Positions 18,416-27,305 of a stretch of DNA of 64,000 nt are shown here, in pieces. The first letter of the stretch is position 1, and every line of letters starts with the position of its first letter. The translations under genes and the position numbers were made by a program. Under the pieces are notes generated by a model that saw only the letters and a program-made list of their open reading frames with translations, did not search any database and was not told the origin of the DNA. The DNA comes from RAM1 sp041905405 (GTDB lineage: Bacteria; Pseudomonadota; Gammaproteobacteria; Burkholderiales; Burkholderiaceae_C): assembly GCA_041905405.1 (NCBI GenBank), contig JAYRLC010000001.1, positions 186,001-250,000 of the forward strand. Direction: 5' to 3'.

Positions 18416-20752
18416 ATGATTGCTCATGTTCCCCTGGACACCTCCACAGGCCTGGCTGCCACCCGCGCTTCGCCGGTGGCGGATCGCAATGCGCTGGCGG
18501 TGCTGGACGACCGGGCAGGGTGGGAGTCATTCAGCCGCCCTGGCGCGAAGCGGGGCGGTGACGGCTGCTGGGAGTCTCACGTGGCCATTGACGGCATGCA
18601 TTGCGCCACCTGCTCGCTCACGGTGGAGCAGGCACTGCGCGGCGTGCCGGGCGTGCGCGAGGCGTCGGTCAACGGCGCCAGCGGCATGGCGCGCGTGGTC
18701 TGGTCTGAAGGCGCCACGCGTCCGTCGCAGTGGTTCGACGCCGTGGCGCGCGCGGGCTACCGTGCGCTGCCCGCCACGGACCTTGCCCAGCGCGACATCC
18801 GGGCCCGCGCGCAGCGCATGATGCTGTGGCGCTGGCTGGTGGCGGGCTTTTGCATGATGCAGGTCATGATGTACGCGGTGCCGGCATACATTGCCGCGCC
18901 CGGCGAGATGACCGCCGAAGCCGCGCAACTGCTGCGCTGGGCGTCCTGGGTTCTGACGCTGCCTGTGCTGCTGTTTTCTTGCGGGCCCTTCTTTTCCAGC
19001 GCCTTGCGTGACCTGCGCCGGCGCACGATCGGCATGGATGTGCCCGTGGCGCTGGGCATCCTCATTGCGTTCGCGGCCAGCACGGCCGCCACGTTCGACC
19101 CGACGGGCCCCTGGGGCGCCGAGGTCTGGTTCGATTCGCTGACCATGCTGGTGTTCTTCCTGCTCAGTGGCCGCCTGCTGGAGCAGCGCCTGCGTGACCG
19201 CACGGCGGGTTCACTGGACGCGCTGTCGCGTCGCCTGCCGGACAGTGTGTTGCGGCGCAGCCCGGACGGCAGTTTTGAAGAGGTGGCCGTGCGGCGCCTG
19301 GCGGCCGGTGATGTTGTGCGTGTGCTGCCCGGCCAAGCCTTTCCGGCCGACGGCACGGTGCTGGATGGCCAGACCACCGTGGACGAAGCCTTGTTGACCG
19401 GTGAATCGCAGCCGCTGCCGCGCGGTGCGGAGGCCGGCATGGCGAACATGGTTATCGCGGGCAGCTTCAACCTGTCGGCGCCCGTCGTCGTGCGGCTGGA
19501 CCGGGTGGGCGAGGACACGCGCTATGCCGCCATCGTCGCGCTCATGGGCGAGGCGGCCGCTGGCAAGCCGCGCCTGGCCGTACTGGCGGACCGCGTTGCG
19601 CGGCCGTTCCTGGTGGGGGTGCTCATGGCCGCCGCAGCGGCCGCGGCCTGGTGGTGGCGCACCGACCCGGCCCATGCCATCAGCGTGGCCGTGGCCGTGC
19701 TGATCGTGACCTGTCCCTGCGCGTTGTCGCTGGCGACGCCGGCAGCCACGCTGGCTGCTGCTGGCGCGCTGGCGCGCCGCGGGATTCTGGTGCGCAGGCT
19801 GCAGGCGCTGGAAACCGCGACCACGCTGGATACGCTGGTGTTCGACAAGACGGGCACGCTCACCCAGGACCGCATGGCGGTGACCTGTGTACGTACGCGC
19901 GACGGCGCCGACACATTGCAGGCGCTTGCCCTGGCGGCGGCGCTGGCGGGGCATTCATTGCACCCCGCATCGCGCGCCATTGCAGCGCATGCCGCGCAGC
20001 AGTTGCCCGGTAAAACGCTGGCGACAGCGACGCAGGTGCATGAGGTCCTTGGGCAGGGTGTGCAGGGCGTGGTGACCGGGCCGGCAGGCCAGGCGCTGGC
20101 GCTGCGGTTCGGGTCCGCCACGCTGTGCGATATGGCAGATGCGGCCCGGGTGGACGGCGTGCTGCAGGTGCACCTGGCCGATGAGCGCGGCTGGCTGGCC
20201 ACCTTCGATCTGGACGAGACGCTGCGTCCCGACGCATTGGGCGTCATGGCTATGTTGAGGTCGCTGGGCTTGGGCCTTCAGCTGCTGTCGGGTGACCGCG
20301 CGGACCATGTGGCCCGCCTGGCCTGGCGGGTGCGGATCGACCAGGCGTTTGGCGGCCGCTCGCCGCAGGGCAAGCTCGAACATGTACGCGGACTGCAGGC
20401 GCAGGGCCATCGTGTGGGCATGGTGGGTGACGGGCTGAACGACGGCCCGGTGCTGGCCTGCGCGGACCTGTCCATCACGGTGGGGCAGGCCGCCCCGGTG
20501 GCGCAGTCGCGCGCAGACGTGGTCGTGCCCGGCGGACAGCTGGGGGCGGTGTCCCTGTTCATGCAACAGGCGCGTCGCACGCAGGCGGTGGTGCGCCAGA
20601 ACCTGCTGTGGTCTGCCCTCTACAACGCCGTGTGCGTGCCGCTGGCCGTCGCGGGCTGGATGCCGCCGTGGCTGGCGGGCCTGGGCATGGCGGCCAGTTC
20701 GCTGGCGGTCGTGCTCAATGCCGCACGGCTGGCGCGCGCCCCCCGGGCGTGA
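18416..20752 (+). CDS. ccoI: Copper-translocating P-type ATPase for cbb3 oxidase assembly
   Basis: A P1B-type ATPase of about 778 residues, needed to supply copper for the cbb3 oxidase active site. In order: a metal-binding domain with GMHCATCS (C63, C66), eight expected membrane helices, the phosphatase motif LLTGESQPLP, the ion-path motif CPC in VTCPCALSLATPAA at about 433, the phosphorylation site DKTGTLTQD at about 476, and GDGLNDGPVLA. Its neighbours ccoS and ccoN identify it as CcoI/FixI rather than a copper-efflux pump. The ATG at 18416 is preferred; a GTG at 18395 is possible but has a ribosome site too close. Confidence 0.94.
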   Translation: MIAHVPLDTSTGLAATRASPVADRNALAVLDDRAGWESFSRPGAKRGGDGCWESHVAIDGMHCATCSLTVEQALRGVPGVREASVNGASGMARVVWSEGATRPSQWFDAVARAGYRALPATDLAQRDIRARAQRMMLWRWLVAGFCMMQVMMYAVPAYIAAPGEMTAEAAQLLRWASWVLTLPVLLFSCGPFFSSALRDLRRRTIGMDVPVALGILIAFAASTAATFDPTGPWGAEVWFDSLTMLVFFLLSGRLLEQRLRDRTAGSLDALSRRLPDSVLRRSPDGSFEEVAVRRLAAGDVVRVLPGQAFPADGTVLDGQTTVDEALLTGESQPLPRGAEAGMANMVIAGSFNLSAPVVVRLDRVGEDTRYAAIVALMGEAAAGKPRLAVLADRVARPFLVGVLMAAAAAAAWWWRTDPAHAISVAVAVLIVTCPCALSLATPAATLAAAGALARRGILVRRLQALETATTLDTLVFDKTGTLTQDRMAVTCVRTRDGADTLQALALAAALAGHSLHPASRAIAAHAAQQLPGKTLATATQVHEVLGQGVQGVVTGPAGQALALRFGSATLCDMADAARVDGVLQVHLADERGWLATFDLDETLRPDALGVMAMLRSLGLGLQLLSGDRADHVARLAWRVRIDQAFGGRSPQGKLEHVRGLQAQGHRVGMVGDGLNDGPVLACADLSITVGQAAPVAQSRADVVVPGGQLGAVSLFMQQARRTQAVVRQNLLWSALYNAVCVPLAVAGWMPPWLAGLGMAASSLAVVLNAARLARAPRA

Positions 20753-20776
20753 CGGCGCAGCTTTCAAGGAACTGAC

Positions 20777-20914
20777 ATGGACATTCTTTTTCTGCTCATT
20801 CCGCTGTCGGTGGCGCTCGCTCTGCTGATCCTGGGCGCCCTGTGGTGGGCTGTCTGGCGCGGCCAGTTCGAGGGTGTCGAGAGCGAAGGCGCCCGCATTC
20901 TTGAAGGCGATTGA
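20777..20914 (+). CDS. ccoS: Cbb3-type oxidase assembly protein CcoS
   Basis: A 45-residue protein, MDILFLLIPLSVALALLILG at the N terminus followed by ALWWAVWRGQFEGVESEGAR and a short acidic end. A single membrane helix followed by the WAVxxGQFDDLExxGxxIL-type motif is the CcoS signature. CcoS is required for cofactor insertion into CcoN. It follows ccoI by 24 bases. Its stop codon lies inside the FNR box that precedes ccoN, so coding and regulatory sequence overlap here. Confidence 0.93.
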   Translation: MDILFLLIPLSVALALLILGALWWAVWRGQFEGVESEGARILEGD

Positions 20915-20924
20915 CTTTCATCAA
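20911..20924 (+). promoter_or_regulatory. FNR box upstream of ccoN
   Basis: TTGACTTTCATCAA matches TTGAT-N4-ATCAA with one mismatch. It is centred about 61 bases before the ccoN start and overlaps the last bases of ccoS, including its stop codon. It gives the ccoNOQP genes their own oxygen-controlled promoter separate from ccoIS. Confidence 0.78.
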
Positions 20925-20978
20925 CACGCCCCGACGGCCTGCAGCCGACACTGATACCGATACGACAAAAGGTGCCCG

Positions 20979-22415
20979 ATGAACACTCAAACGCAACAAA
21001 CAGCCGTCTACGACGACACCGTCGTGCGGCAGTTCTCATTGATGGCCGTGGTATGGGGCGTGGTCGGCATGCTGGTGGGGGTGCTGATCGCCGCCCAGCT
21101 GGCCTGGCCCGAACTCAACCTCGGCATACCCTGGCTGTCCTACGGGCGGCTGCGGCCGCTGCATACCAACGCGGTGATCTTCGCCTTCGGCGGGTGCGCG
21201 CTTTTTGCCACGAGCTACTACGTGGTGCAGCGCACGAGCCAGGTGGGGCTGTTCCTGCCCAAGCTGGCGTCCTTCACTTTCTGGGGCTGGCAGGCCGTCA
21301 TCGTGGCGGCCGCCATCAGCCTGCCGCTGGGCTACACGACCGGCAAGGAGTACGCCGAACTTGAATGGCCGATCGACATCCTCATCACGCTGGTGTGGGT
21401 GGCCTACGCGGTGGTGTTCTTCGGCACGGTCGGCATGCGGCGCGTGCGCCACATCTACGTGGCCAACTGGTTCTTCGGCGCGTTCATCCTGGCCGTCGCG
21501 ATCCTGCACCTGGTCAACAGCGCCGAAATTCCGGCCGGCTGGATGAAAAGCTACAGCGCCTACGCCGGCGTGCAGGACGCCATGGTGCAGTGGTGGTACG
21601 GCCACAACGCGGTGGGCTTCTTCCTGACCGCGGGTTTCCTGGGAATGATGTACTACTTCATCCCCAAGCAGGCCGAGCGTCCGGTGTACAGCTACCGACT
21701 GTCCATCGTGCACTTCTGGGCGCTGATCTTCACCTACATGTGGGCCGGCCCGCACCACCTGCACTACACGGCGCTGCCGGACTGGACGCAGTCGGTGGGC
21801 ATGCTGTTCTCGCTGATCCTGCTGGCGCCCAGCTGGGGCGGCATGATCAACGGGATCATGACCCTGTCCGGCGCCTGGCACAAGCTGCGCGACGACCCGG
21901 TGCTGCGCTTCCTGATCGTGTCGCTGTCCTTCTACGGCATGAGCACGTTCGAGGGCCCGATGATGTCCATCAAGACCGTCAACGCGCTGTCCCACTACAC
22001 CGACTGGACCGTGGGCCACGTGCACAGCGGCGCGCTGGGCTGGGTGGGCCTGGTGTCCATGGGTTCGCTGTACTACCTGATCCCGCGCCTGTTCGGGCAG
22101 AAGAAGATGTATTCGGTCAAGGCGATCGAGCTGCACTTCTGGACCGCCACCATCGGCATCGTGCTGTACATCGCCGCCATGTGGATCGCCGGGGTGATGC
22201 AGGGCCTGATGTGGCGCGCCATCAACGCCGACGGCACGCTGACCTACACCTTCGTCGAGTCGGTCAAGGCGACCTTCCCGTTCTACGTCATCCGCGTCAG
22301 CGGCGGCGCACTGTACCTGCTGGGCATGCTGGTCATGGCCTGGAACGTGTGGATGACGGCCATCACCGGCCGGTCCGTGAACGCGCCCATTCCCGCCGTC
22401 ACGGCCCACGCCTGA
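20979..22415 (+). CDS. ccoN: Cytochrome c oxidase cbb3-type subunit I
   Basis: The 478-residue catalytic subunit, a haem-copper oxidase of type C with 12 membrane helices; it reduces oxygen to water with high affinity. Haem and copper ligand histidines are visible in PLHTNAVIFAFGG, WWYGHNAVGFFLTAGFLG, YMWAGPHHLHYTALPDWTQ and TVGHVHSGALGW. Length and order are typical. It opens the structural operon ccoN-ccoO-ccoQ-ccoP and has its own FNR box. Its partners CcoO and CcoP bring electrons from cytochrome c. Confidence 0.97.
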   Translation: MNTQTQQTAVYDDTVVRQFSLMAVVWGVVGMLVGVLIAAQLAWPELNLGIPWLSYGRLRPLHTNAVIFAFGGCALFATSYYVVQRTSQVGLFLPKLASFTFWGWQAVIVAAAISLPLGYTTGKEYAELEWPIDILITLVWVAYAVVFFGTVGMRRVRHIYVANWFFGAFILAVAILHLVNSAEIPAGWMKSYSAYAGVQDAMVQWWYGHNAVGFFLTAGFLGMMYYFIPKQAERPVYSYRLSIVHFWALIFTYMWAGPHHLHYTALPDWTQSVGMLFSLILLAPSWGGMINGIMTLSGAWHKLRDDPVLRFLIVSLSFYGMSTFEGPMMSIKTVNALSHYTDWTVGHVHSGALGWVGLVSMGSLYYLIPRLFGQKKMYSVKAIELHFWTATIGIVLYIAAMWIAGVMQGLMWRAINADGTLTYTFVESVKATFPFYVIRVSGGALYLLGMLVMAWNVWMTAITGRSVNAPIPAVTAHA

Positions 22416-22431
22416 CAAGGACACACACATC

Positions 22432-23091
22432 ATGTCTGCACAAAACCCCAATACCGGCTTCACCCACGAGAAGGTGGAGACCAACAACTTCCTGATGATC
22501 GTGCTGATCCTTCTGGTCATCGCGGTCGGCGGCCTGGTCGAAATCGTGCCGCTGTTCTTCCAGAAGTCCACCACCGAGCCGGTGGCGGGCGTCAAACCCT
22601 ACACCGCGCTGCAGCTGGCCGGCCGTGACATCTACCTGCGCGAAGGCTGCTACAACTGCCACTCGCAGATGATCCGTCCGTTCCGCGCCGAGACGCTGCG
22701 TTACGGGCCGTACTCGGTGGCCGGCGAATTCGTCTACGACCACCCGTTCCAGTGGGGCAGCAAGCGTACCGGCCCCGACCTGGCCCGCGTGGGTGGCAAG
22801 TACAGCGACGACTGGCACCGTATCCACCTGAACAACCCGCGTGACGTGGTGCCCGAGTCCAACATGCCCGCCTATTCGTGGCTGGACAAGAGCACGGTTG
22901 ACCCGGCCGTCATGGCGCCACGCATGAAGGCCCTGCGCACCGTGGGCGTGCCCTACACCGACGCCGAGATTGCCAAAGCCGCGGACGACGTGAAGGGCAA
23001 GACCGAGATGGACGCGCTGGTTGCGTACCTGCAGATCATGGGCCGTGCGCTGTCCAGCCCGCCCGCAGCTGCGGCTCCCGCGGCCAACTGA
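22432..23091 (+). CDS. ccoO: Cytochrome c oxidase cbb3-type subunit II (monohaem cytochrome c)
   Basis: A 219-residue membrane-anchored cytochrome. One N-terminal helix (about residues 20-42) precedes a periplasmic domain with the single haem c site CYNCH at 73-77 in REGCYNCHSQMIRPF, and the methionine ligand region VPESNMPAYSWL. It relays electrons between CcoP and the CcoN active site. It follows ccoN by 16 bases. Confidence 0.97.
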   Translation: MSAQNPNTGFTHEKVETNNFLMIVLILLVIAVGGLVEIVPLFFQKSTTEPVAGVKPYTALQLAGRDIYLREGCYNCHSQMIRPFRAETLRYGPYSVAGEFVYDHPFQWGSKRTGPDLARVGGKYSDDWHRIHLNNPRDVVPESNMPAYSWLDKSTVDPAVMAPRMKALRTVGVPYTDAEIAKAADDVKGKTEMDALVAYLQIMGRALSSPPAAAAPAAN

Positions 23092-23102
23092 ACCGCAAGG
23101 AC

Positions 23103-23246
23103 ATGAACATGGACGTCAACACGCTTCGCATCGCGGCCACGCTGGCCTGCTTCGTGACCTTTCTGGGGATCGTGGCCTGGGCACTGGCGCGCAGCAACAA
23201 GTCCCGCTTCGAGGAAGCGGCCCGGCTGCCGTTCGAGCAGGACTGA
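23103..23246 (+). CDS. ccoQ: Cbb3-type oxidase small subunit CcoQ
   Basis: A 47-residue protein, MNMDVNTLRIAATLACFVTF then LGIVAWALARSNKSRFEEAA and a short charged end. One membrane helix and a basic, then acidic, tail is the CcoQ/FixQ pattern; in other bacteria it stabilises the assembled oxidase. It lies 11 bases after ccoO and 18 bases before ccoP. A second ATG six bases in is an equally possible start. Confidence 0.9.
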   Translation: MNMDVNTLRIAATLACFVTFLGIVAWALARSNKSRFEEAARLPFEQD

Positions 23247-23264
23247 ACACAGGACCCAAGCATC

Positions 23265-24179
23265 ATGAGCGACTTCACAAGCAACTTCTGGTCGGTCTAC
23301 GTGGCCGGCCTCACGCTGGTCAGCATCCTGGCCTGCGTCATCCTGCTGTGGGTGACCGGCCGCAAGAAGGTCATGGCCGACGCCGACAACACCACCGGCC
23401 ACGTCTGGGACGGGGACCTGCGCGAGATGAACAACCCCCTGCCGCGCTGGTGGGTGTGGATGTTTGTCATCACCATCGTGTTCTCGCTGCTGTACCTGGT
23501 GGCCTACCCCGGCCTGGGCACGTACCAGGGCAAGCTGGCTTGGTCCTCGGCCGGCCAGCATGCCGCCGAGGTGGCCAAGGCCACGGCAGCCGAAGCGCCG
23601 CTGTACGCCCGCTACACCGGCATGCCGCCCGAGCAGGCCGCCGGCGACGCGCAGGCCATGGCCATTGGCGAGCGCCTGTTTATGAACAACTGCGCGCAAT
23701 GCCACGGCTCTGACGCCCGCGGCAGCAAGGGCTTTCCCAACCTGGCCGATGGTGACTGGCTGCATGGCGGCACCCCCGACAAGATCAAGGAAACCCTCAC
23801 CAAGGGCCGCACGGGCAACATGCCGCCGATGGCCGCGGCCGTGGGGTCGCCCGACGACGTGAAGAACGTGGCCAACTACGTGCTTAGCCTTTCCGGCAGC
23901 CCGCACGATTCGCTGCGCGCGTCGCTGGGCAAGGCCAAGTTCGGCGCCTGCGCCGCCTGCCACGGCATGGACGGCAAGGGCAACCAGGCGCTGGGCGCGC
24001 CCAACCTGACCGACGGCGTCTGGCTGCACGGCTGGGGCGAGAACGCCATCATGAGCATCATCACGACCGGCAAAGTCAACCAGATGCCCGCGCAGGAAGG
24101 CAAGCTGACCGAAGCGCAGATCCATGTGCTGACCAGCTACGTGTGGGGCCTGTCCAACCGCAACACGGCCAAGCCCTGA
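23265..24179 (+). CDS. ccoP: Cytochrome c oxidase cbb3-type subunit III (dihaem cytochrome c)
   Basis: A 304-residue subunit with two N-terminal hydrophobic segments (about 10-32 and 60-82), followed by a periplasmic part with two haem c sites, CAQCH at 143-147 and CAACH at 229-233. It receives electrons from soluble cytochrome c or the bc1 complex. The linker with NNPLPRWWVWMF is the conserved CcoP segment. It closes the ccoNOQP structural block and is followed by ccoG after 15 bases. Confidence 0.97.
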   Translation: MSDFTSNFWSVYVAGLTLVSILACVILLWVTGRKKVMADADNTTGHVWDGDLREMNNPLPRWWVWMFVITIVFSLLYLVAYPGLGTYQGKLAWSSAGQHAAEVAKATAAEAPLYARYTGMPPEQAAGDAQAMAIGERLFMNNCAQCHGSDARGSKGFPNLADGDWLHGGTPDKIKETLTKGRTGNMPPMAAAVGSPDDVKNVANYVLSLSGSPHDSLRASLGKAKFGACAACHGMDGKGNQALGAPNLTDGVWLHGWGENAIMSIITTGKVNQMPAQEGKLTEAQIHVLTSYVWGLSNRNTAKP

Positions 24180-24194
24180 ACCTGAGAGCCCGAA

Positions 24195-25616
24195 GTGTCG
24201 CAGCGCAAGATCATCCCCATTCAGCCCGAGCCCGCCGCAGCGAGCGAAGTGTCGCTGTATGCGGCGCACGAGAAGATCTACCCGCGCTCGGTCACGGGAC
24301 TCTTCGCGCGGTGGCGCTGGGCCTTGGTGGTGGTCACGCAACTGGTGTTCTACGGGTTGCCCTGGCTGGAATGGGGCCAGCGCCAGGCGGTGCTGTTCGA
24401 CCTGGCTGCACGGCGCTTCTACATCTTCGGCCTGGTCCTGTACCCGCAGGACTTCATCTACCTCACGGGGTTGCTGGTCATCTCGGCGCTGTCGCTGTTC
24501 CTGTTCACGGCGGTGGCCGGCCGCCTGTGGTGCGGCTACGCCTGCCCGCAGACGGTGTACACGGAAATCTTCTTGTGGATAGAGCGCCATGTGGAAGGCG
24601 ACCGCAGCGCGCGCATGCGGCTGGACAACGCGCCGATGTCGCTGGAAAAGCTGGTCAAGAAATGGGCCAAGCATTTCCTGTGGATCAGCCTGGCGATGTG
24701 GACGGGCTTTACGTTTGTGGGCTATTTCACGCCCATCAAGGAACTGGGTCTGGAATTTCTGCAGACTCGCATGGGTTCCTGGGAAATCTTCTGGGTGTTC
24801 TTCTACGGCTTTGCAACCTATGGCAATGCGGGCTTCATGCGCGAGCAGGTGTGCAAATACATGTGCCCCTACGCCCGCTTCCAGAGCGCCATGTTCGACA
24901 AGGACACGCTCATCGTCAGCTACGACACCGGCCGCGGCGAGCCGCGCGGCGCCCGTTCGCGCAGCGTCGACTTCAAGGCAAAAGGGTTGGGCGAGTGTGT
25001 GGACTGCACCCTGTGCGTGCAGGTCTGTCCCACCGGCATCGACATCCGCAAGGGATTGCAGTACGAATGCATCGGCTGCGGCGCCTGCGCCGATGTGTGC
25101 GACACCGTGATGGACAAAATGGGGTATCCGCGCGGCCTGGTGCGCTACACCACGCAGAACGGCGTGGCCAAAGGCTGGACGCGCGCGCAGATCCTGCGCC
25201 ACGTGTTGCGCCCGCGCGTGCTGCTGTACAGCGGCATATTGCTGGCCGTGTGCGCTGCCATGCTGACGAGCCTGGCCTTGCGCACGCCACTGAAGGTGGA
25301 CGTGGTGCGTGACCGCGCCGCGCTGTCGCGCATCGCCGAAGGCGGCAGGCTCGAAAACGTCTACCGCCTGCAGGTCATGAACGCGACCGAATCGCCGCAG
25401 CGGTACCGCATCACGGCCACCGGGCTGGACGGCCTGACGGTGGCCACCGACACTGAAGTGTCGGTGGGCCCCGCGGAATCGCGCTGGGTGGCGGTGCGGC
25501 TGCAGATTCCCTATGGCAGCGCGCAGCCCGGTTCGCATGCCATCCGATTCAATATCGACGACACGACGGGCGATGCCCACGTGAGCGAAAAGTCCATTTT
25601 TCTGGTTCCCCGCTGA
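24195..25616 (+). CDS. ccoG: Cbb3 oxidase accessory iron-sulfur protein CcoG
   Basis: A 473-residue membrane protein of the CcoG/FixG family, reported to act in copper reduction for cbb3 assembly. It has an NapH-like membrane region with CGYACPQTVYTEIF and CKYMCPYARFQ, then two ferredoxin-type clusters CVDCTLCVQVCPTGID and CIGCGACADVCD, then a C-terminal Ig-like periplasmic domain. The start is a GTG at 24195 (MSQRKIIPIQPEP). It is placed directly after ccoP, as in other cco clusters. Confidence 0.95.
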   Translation: MSQRKIIPIQPEPAAASEVSLYAAHEKIYPRSVTGLFARWRWALVVVTQLVFYGLPWLEWGQRQAVLFDLAARRFYIFGLVLYPQDFIYLTGLLVISALSLFLFTAVAGRLWCGYACPQTVYTEIFLWIERHVEGDRSARMRLDNAPMSLEKLVKKWAKHFLWISLAMWTGFTFVGYFTPIKELGLEFLQTRMGSWEIFWVFFYGFATYGNAGFMREQVCKYMCPYARFQSAMFDKDTLIVSYDTGRGEPRGARSRSVDFKAKGLGECVDCTLCVQVCPTGIDIRKGLQYECIGCGACADVCDTVMDKMGYPRGLVRYTTQNGVAKGWTRAQILRHVLRPRVLLYSGILLAVCAAMLTSLALRTPLKVDVVRDRAALSRIAEGGRLENVYRLQVMNATESPQRYRITATGLDGLTVATDTEVSVGPAESRWVAVRLQIPYGSAQPGSHAIRFNIDDTTGDAHVSEKSIFLVPR

Positions 25617-25627
25617 GGAGTCTTGCC

Positions 25628-25885
25628 ATGAACGACACATCACAGCAAATGCGCCCCTGGTGGCGCCACGGCATGGTCTGGCTGATCCTGTCGGGGCCCG
25701 CCGTGGTGGTCGTGGCAGGCCTGGTCACTGCCTGGATCGCGGTTCACAACGCCGACACCGTGGTGGATGCCGACTATTACCGACGAGGCGTCGAGATCAA
25801 CAAAACCCTCTTGCCGGCGCTGCAGGGGCGCAACCATGCCGCTACGCCCGTGAATGATGCACCGCGCGGCGACAAGAGCCGTTGA
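25628..25885 (+). CDS. ccoH: FixH/CcoH family membrane protein
   Basis: An 85-residue protein with one membrane helix (about 17-40) and the FixH segment DADYYRRGVEINKTL just after it. CcoH helps cbb3 oxidase maturation and binds CcoN in other bacteria. This version stops soon after the motif, whereas many FixH proteins are 150-180 residues with a periplasmic domain, so it is the short form common in Burkholderiales. It follows ccoG by 11 bases with GAGGAG as ribosome site. Confidence 0.85.
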   Translation: MNDTSQQMRPWWRHGMVWLILSGPAVVVVAGLVTAWIAVHNADTVVDADYYRRGVEINKTLLPALQGRNHAATPVNDAPRGDKSR

Positions 25886-25913
25886 AGGCCGCGGTGTTGA
25901 GGAGACAAAGGCC

Positions 25914-26159
25914 ATGCGAAAAATAATGTGGATCGTGTGGCCGGCCTTTCTGGCCGCATGCGCGATGGAGTTGCTGGTGTTTGCCCTGGTGGACCCTCAG
26001 GATCTGCATTGGGCCGGGCGGCCGCTGGGGTTGTCGCGCCAGACGGTACAGACCGCGGCCTTTTTCGGCTTCTGGGCGGTCTGCGCGATCGGGTGCGCGT
26101 TGACGGCGATGCTGGGCATGACTCCTGACGAGCTGAACTCGCCCGCCGACAACCAGTAA
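25914..26159 (+). CDS. Unknown small two-helix membrane protein in the cco cluster
   Basis: An 81-residue protein with two predicted membrane helices (about 4-24 and 45-67), joined by a short polar loop DPQDLHWAGRPLGLSRQT, and an acidic end. GAGGAGA lies 8 bases before the ATG at 25914, which excludes the longer upstream frame. I do not recognise a family with a known role. Its position directly after ccoH, in the same direction and with a 28-base gap, suggests a part in oxidase assembly or regulation. Confidence 0.75.
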   Translation: MRKIMWIVWPAFLAACAMELLVFALVDPQDLHWAGRPLGLSRQTVQTAAFFGFWAVCAIGCALTAMLGMTPDELNSPADNQ

Positions 26160-26231
26160 TCACAAGGGCCTCATCCGGCACGGGCCGGTGTTTGCGGTAG
26201 ATTTGCGGCACCACCGCAACGCCCCAAAACC

Positions 26232-27305
26232 GTGCCGAATTCCACGCAACCCCGGATCGACCATGCCAATGCCCGCTTGTCGGGGCTGCTGGATTCGGCG
26301 ATGGACGCCATCATCACCGTGGACGAGTCCCAGCAGATCGTTCTGTACAACCGCGCGGCCGAAATCATCTTCGGCTGGCCAGCGGGCGAGGTACTCGGTC
26401 AGCATCTGAACAAACTCATTCCCACCCGGTTTCACGGCGCGCACGGCGGCCATATGCACCGCTTTGCCGCCACAGGCGTCACTTCGCGCCGCATGGGAGG
26501 CCACAACCTGGTCCACGGACAACGCAGGAGCGGCGAGGAGTTTCCGGTCGAAGCCTCCATCTCCCAGCTGATGACCGAGGAAGGGCGGCTGTACACCGTG
26601 ATCCTGCGCGACGTGACTGAACGCGTCCGCGCGCAGGAGGAACTGGCCGCGTATGCCGCGCAGGCCAGCGCAATCCGCGAGCAGGAGAAGGCCCGCGTGG
26701 CCCGCGAGCTGCATGACGAACTGGCGCAGTCGCTGACCGCTCTCAAAATGGACACCATCTGGGTGCGAGACAACCTGTGCGGCGAATCGGCACAAGCCCA
26801 GACCCGCATTGCTGCGATGCTGACCATGCTGGATGGCGCCGTGGCGTCCACGCGCCGCATCGCCGCCGATCTGCGACCGTTGGTGCTCGACGATCTGGGC
26901 CTGGCGGCGGCCATTGAATGGGCGGTGCAGAACTTCACCCAGCGTCACCAGGTGGCGTGCACGCTGGAGATGGACGAAGGCATGGAGCTTCGGGAACCTT
27001 ATGCGACCGCGGTGTTCCGCATCGTGCAGGAGTCGCTGGTGAACGTGGCCAAACATGCTGCGGCGACGCAGGTCGTGGTGCGTGTGACGCTTGAGGGCGA
27101 CCAGGTCACGCTGCAGGTGCGCGACAACGGCCGGGGTTTTGATGTGGGCGCGCCGCGCAAGGCGGCGTCGCTGGGCGTGGCGGGCCTGCGTGAACGCGCC
27201 CATCTGCTCAAGGGCACGCTGCAGATCGACAGCGTGCCGGGCACAGGCACTACCGTGCAAGCGACCATTCCGGTGGGTGGTGCCGATGCGTTGGAGGCGA
27301 CATGA
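26232..27305 (+). CDS. Soluble PAS sensor histidine kinase (NarX/DegS-type)
   Basis: A 357-residue kinase without membrane segments. Residues about 15-130 form one PAS domain (DAIITVDESQQIVLYNRAAE to RDVTERV), residues 150-220 the HisKA_3 dimerisation helix with the phosphorylated histidine H161 in ARVARELHDELAQSL, and 230-350 a HATPase_c domain with DNGRGFD and GVAGLRERAHLL. The PAS segment PTRFHGAHGGHMHRF aligns with the haem-histidine region of FixL, with H71 at the ligand position. Its GTG start is in the usual place. Together with the next gene, coupled by ATGA, it forms a two-component system next to the cbb3 genes. Confidence 0.88.
   Translation: MPNSTQPRIDHANARLSGLLDSAMDAIITVDESQQIVLYNRAAEIIFGWPAGEVLGQHLNKLIPTRFHGAHGGHMHRFAATGVTSRRMGGHNLVHGQRRSGEEFPVEASISQLMTEEGRLYTVILRDVTERVRAQEELAAYAAQASAIREQEKARVARELHDELAQSLTALKMDTIWVRDNLCGESAQAQTRIAAMLTMLDGAVASTRRIAADLRPLVLDDLGLAAAIEWAVQNFTQRHQVACTLEMDEGMELREPYATAVFRIVQESLVNVAKHAAATQVVVRVTLEGDQVTLQVRDNGRGFDVGAPRKAASLGVAGLRERAHLLKGTLQIDSVPGTGTTVQATIPVGGADALEAT

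Noticed and set aside
22953..25643. 896-codon frame antisense to ccoP, ccoG and neighbours
   Set aside because: It covers several well-supported genes and its translation shows only the low-complexity pattern of antisense shadows.
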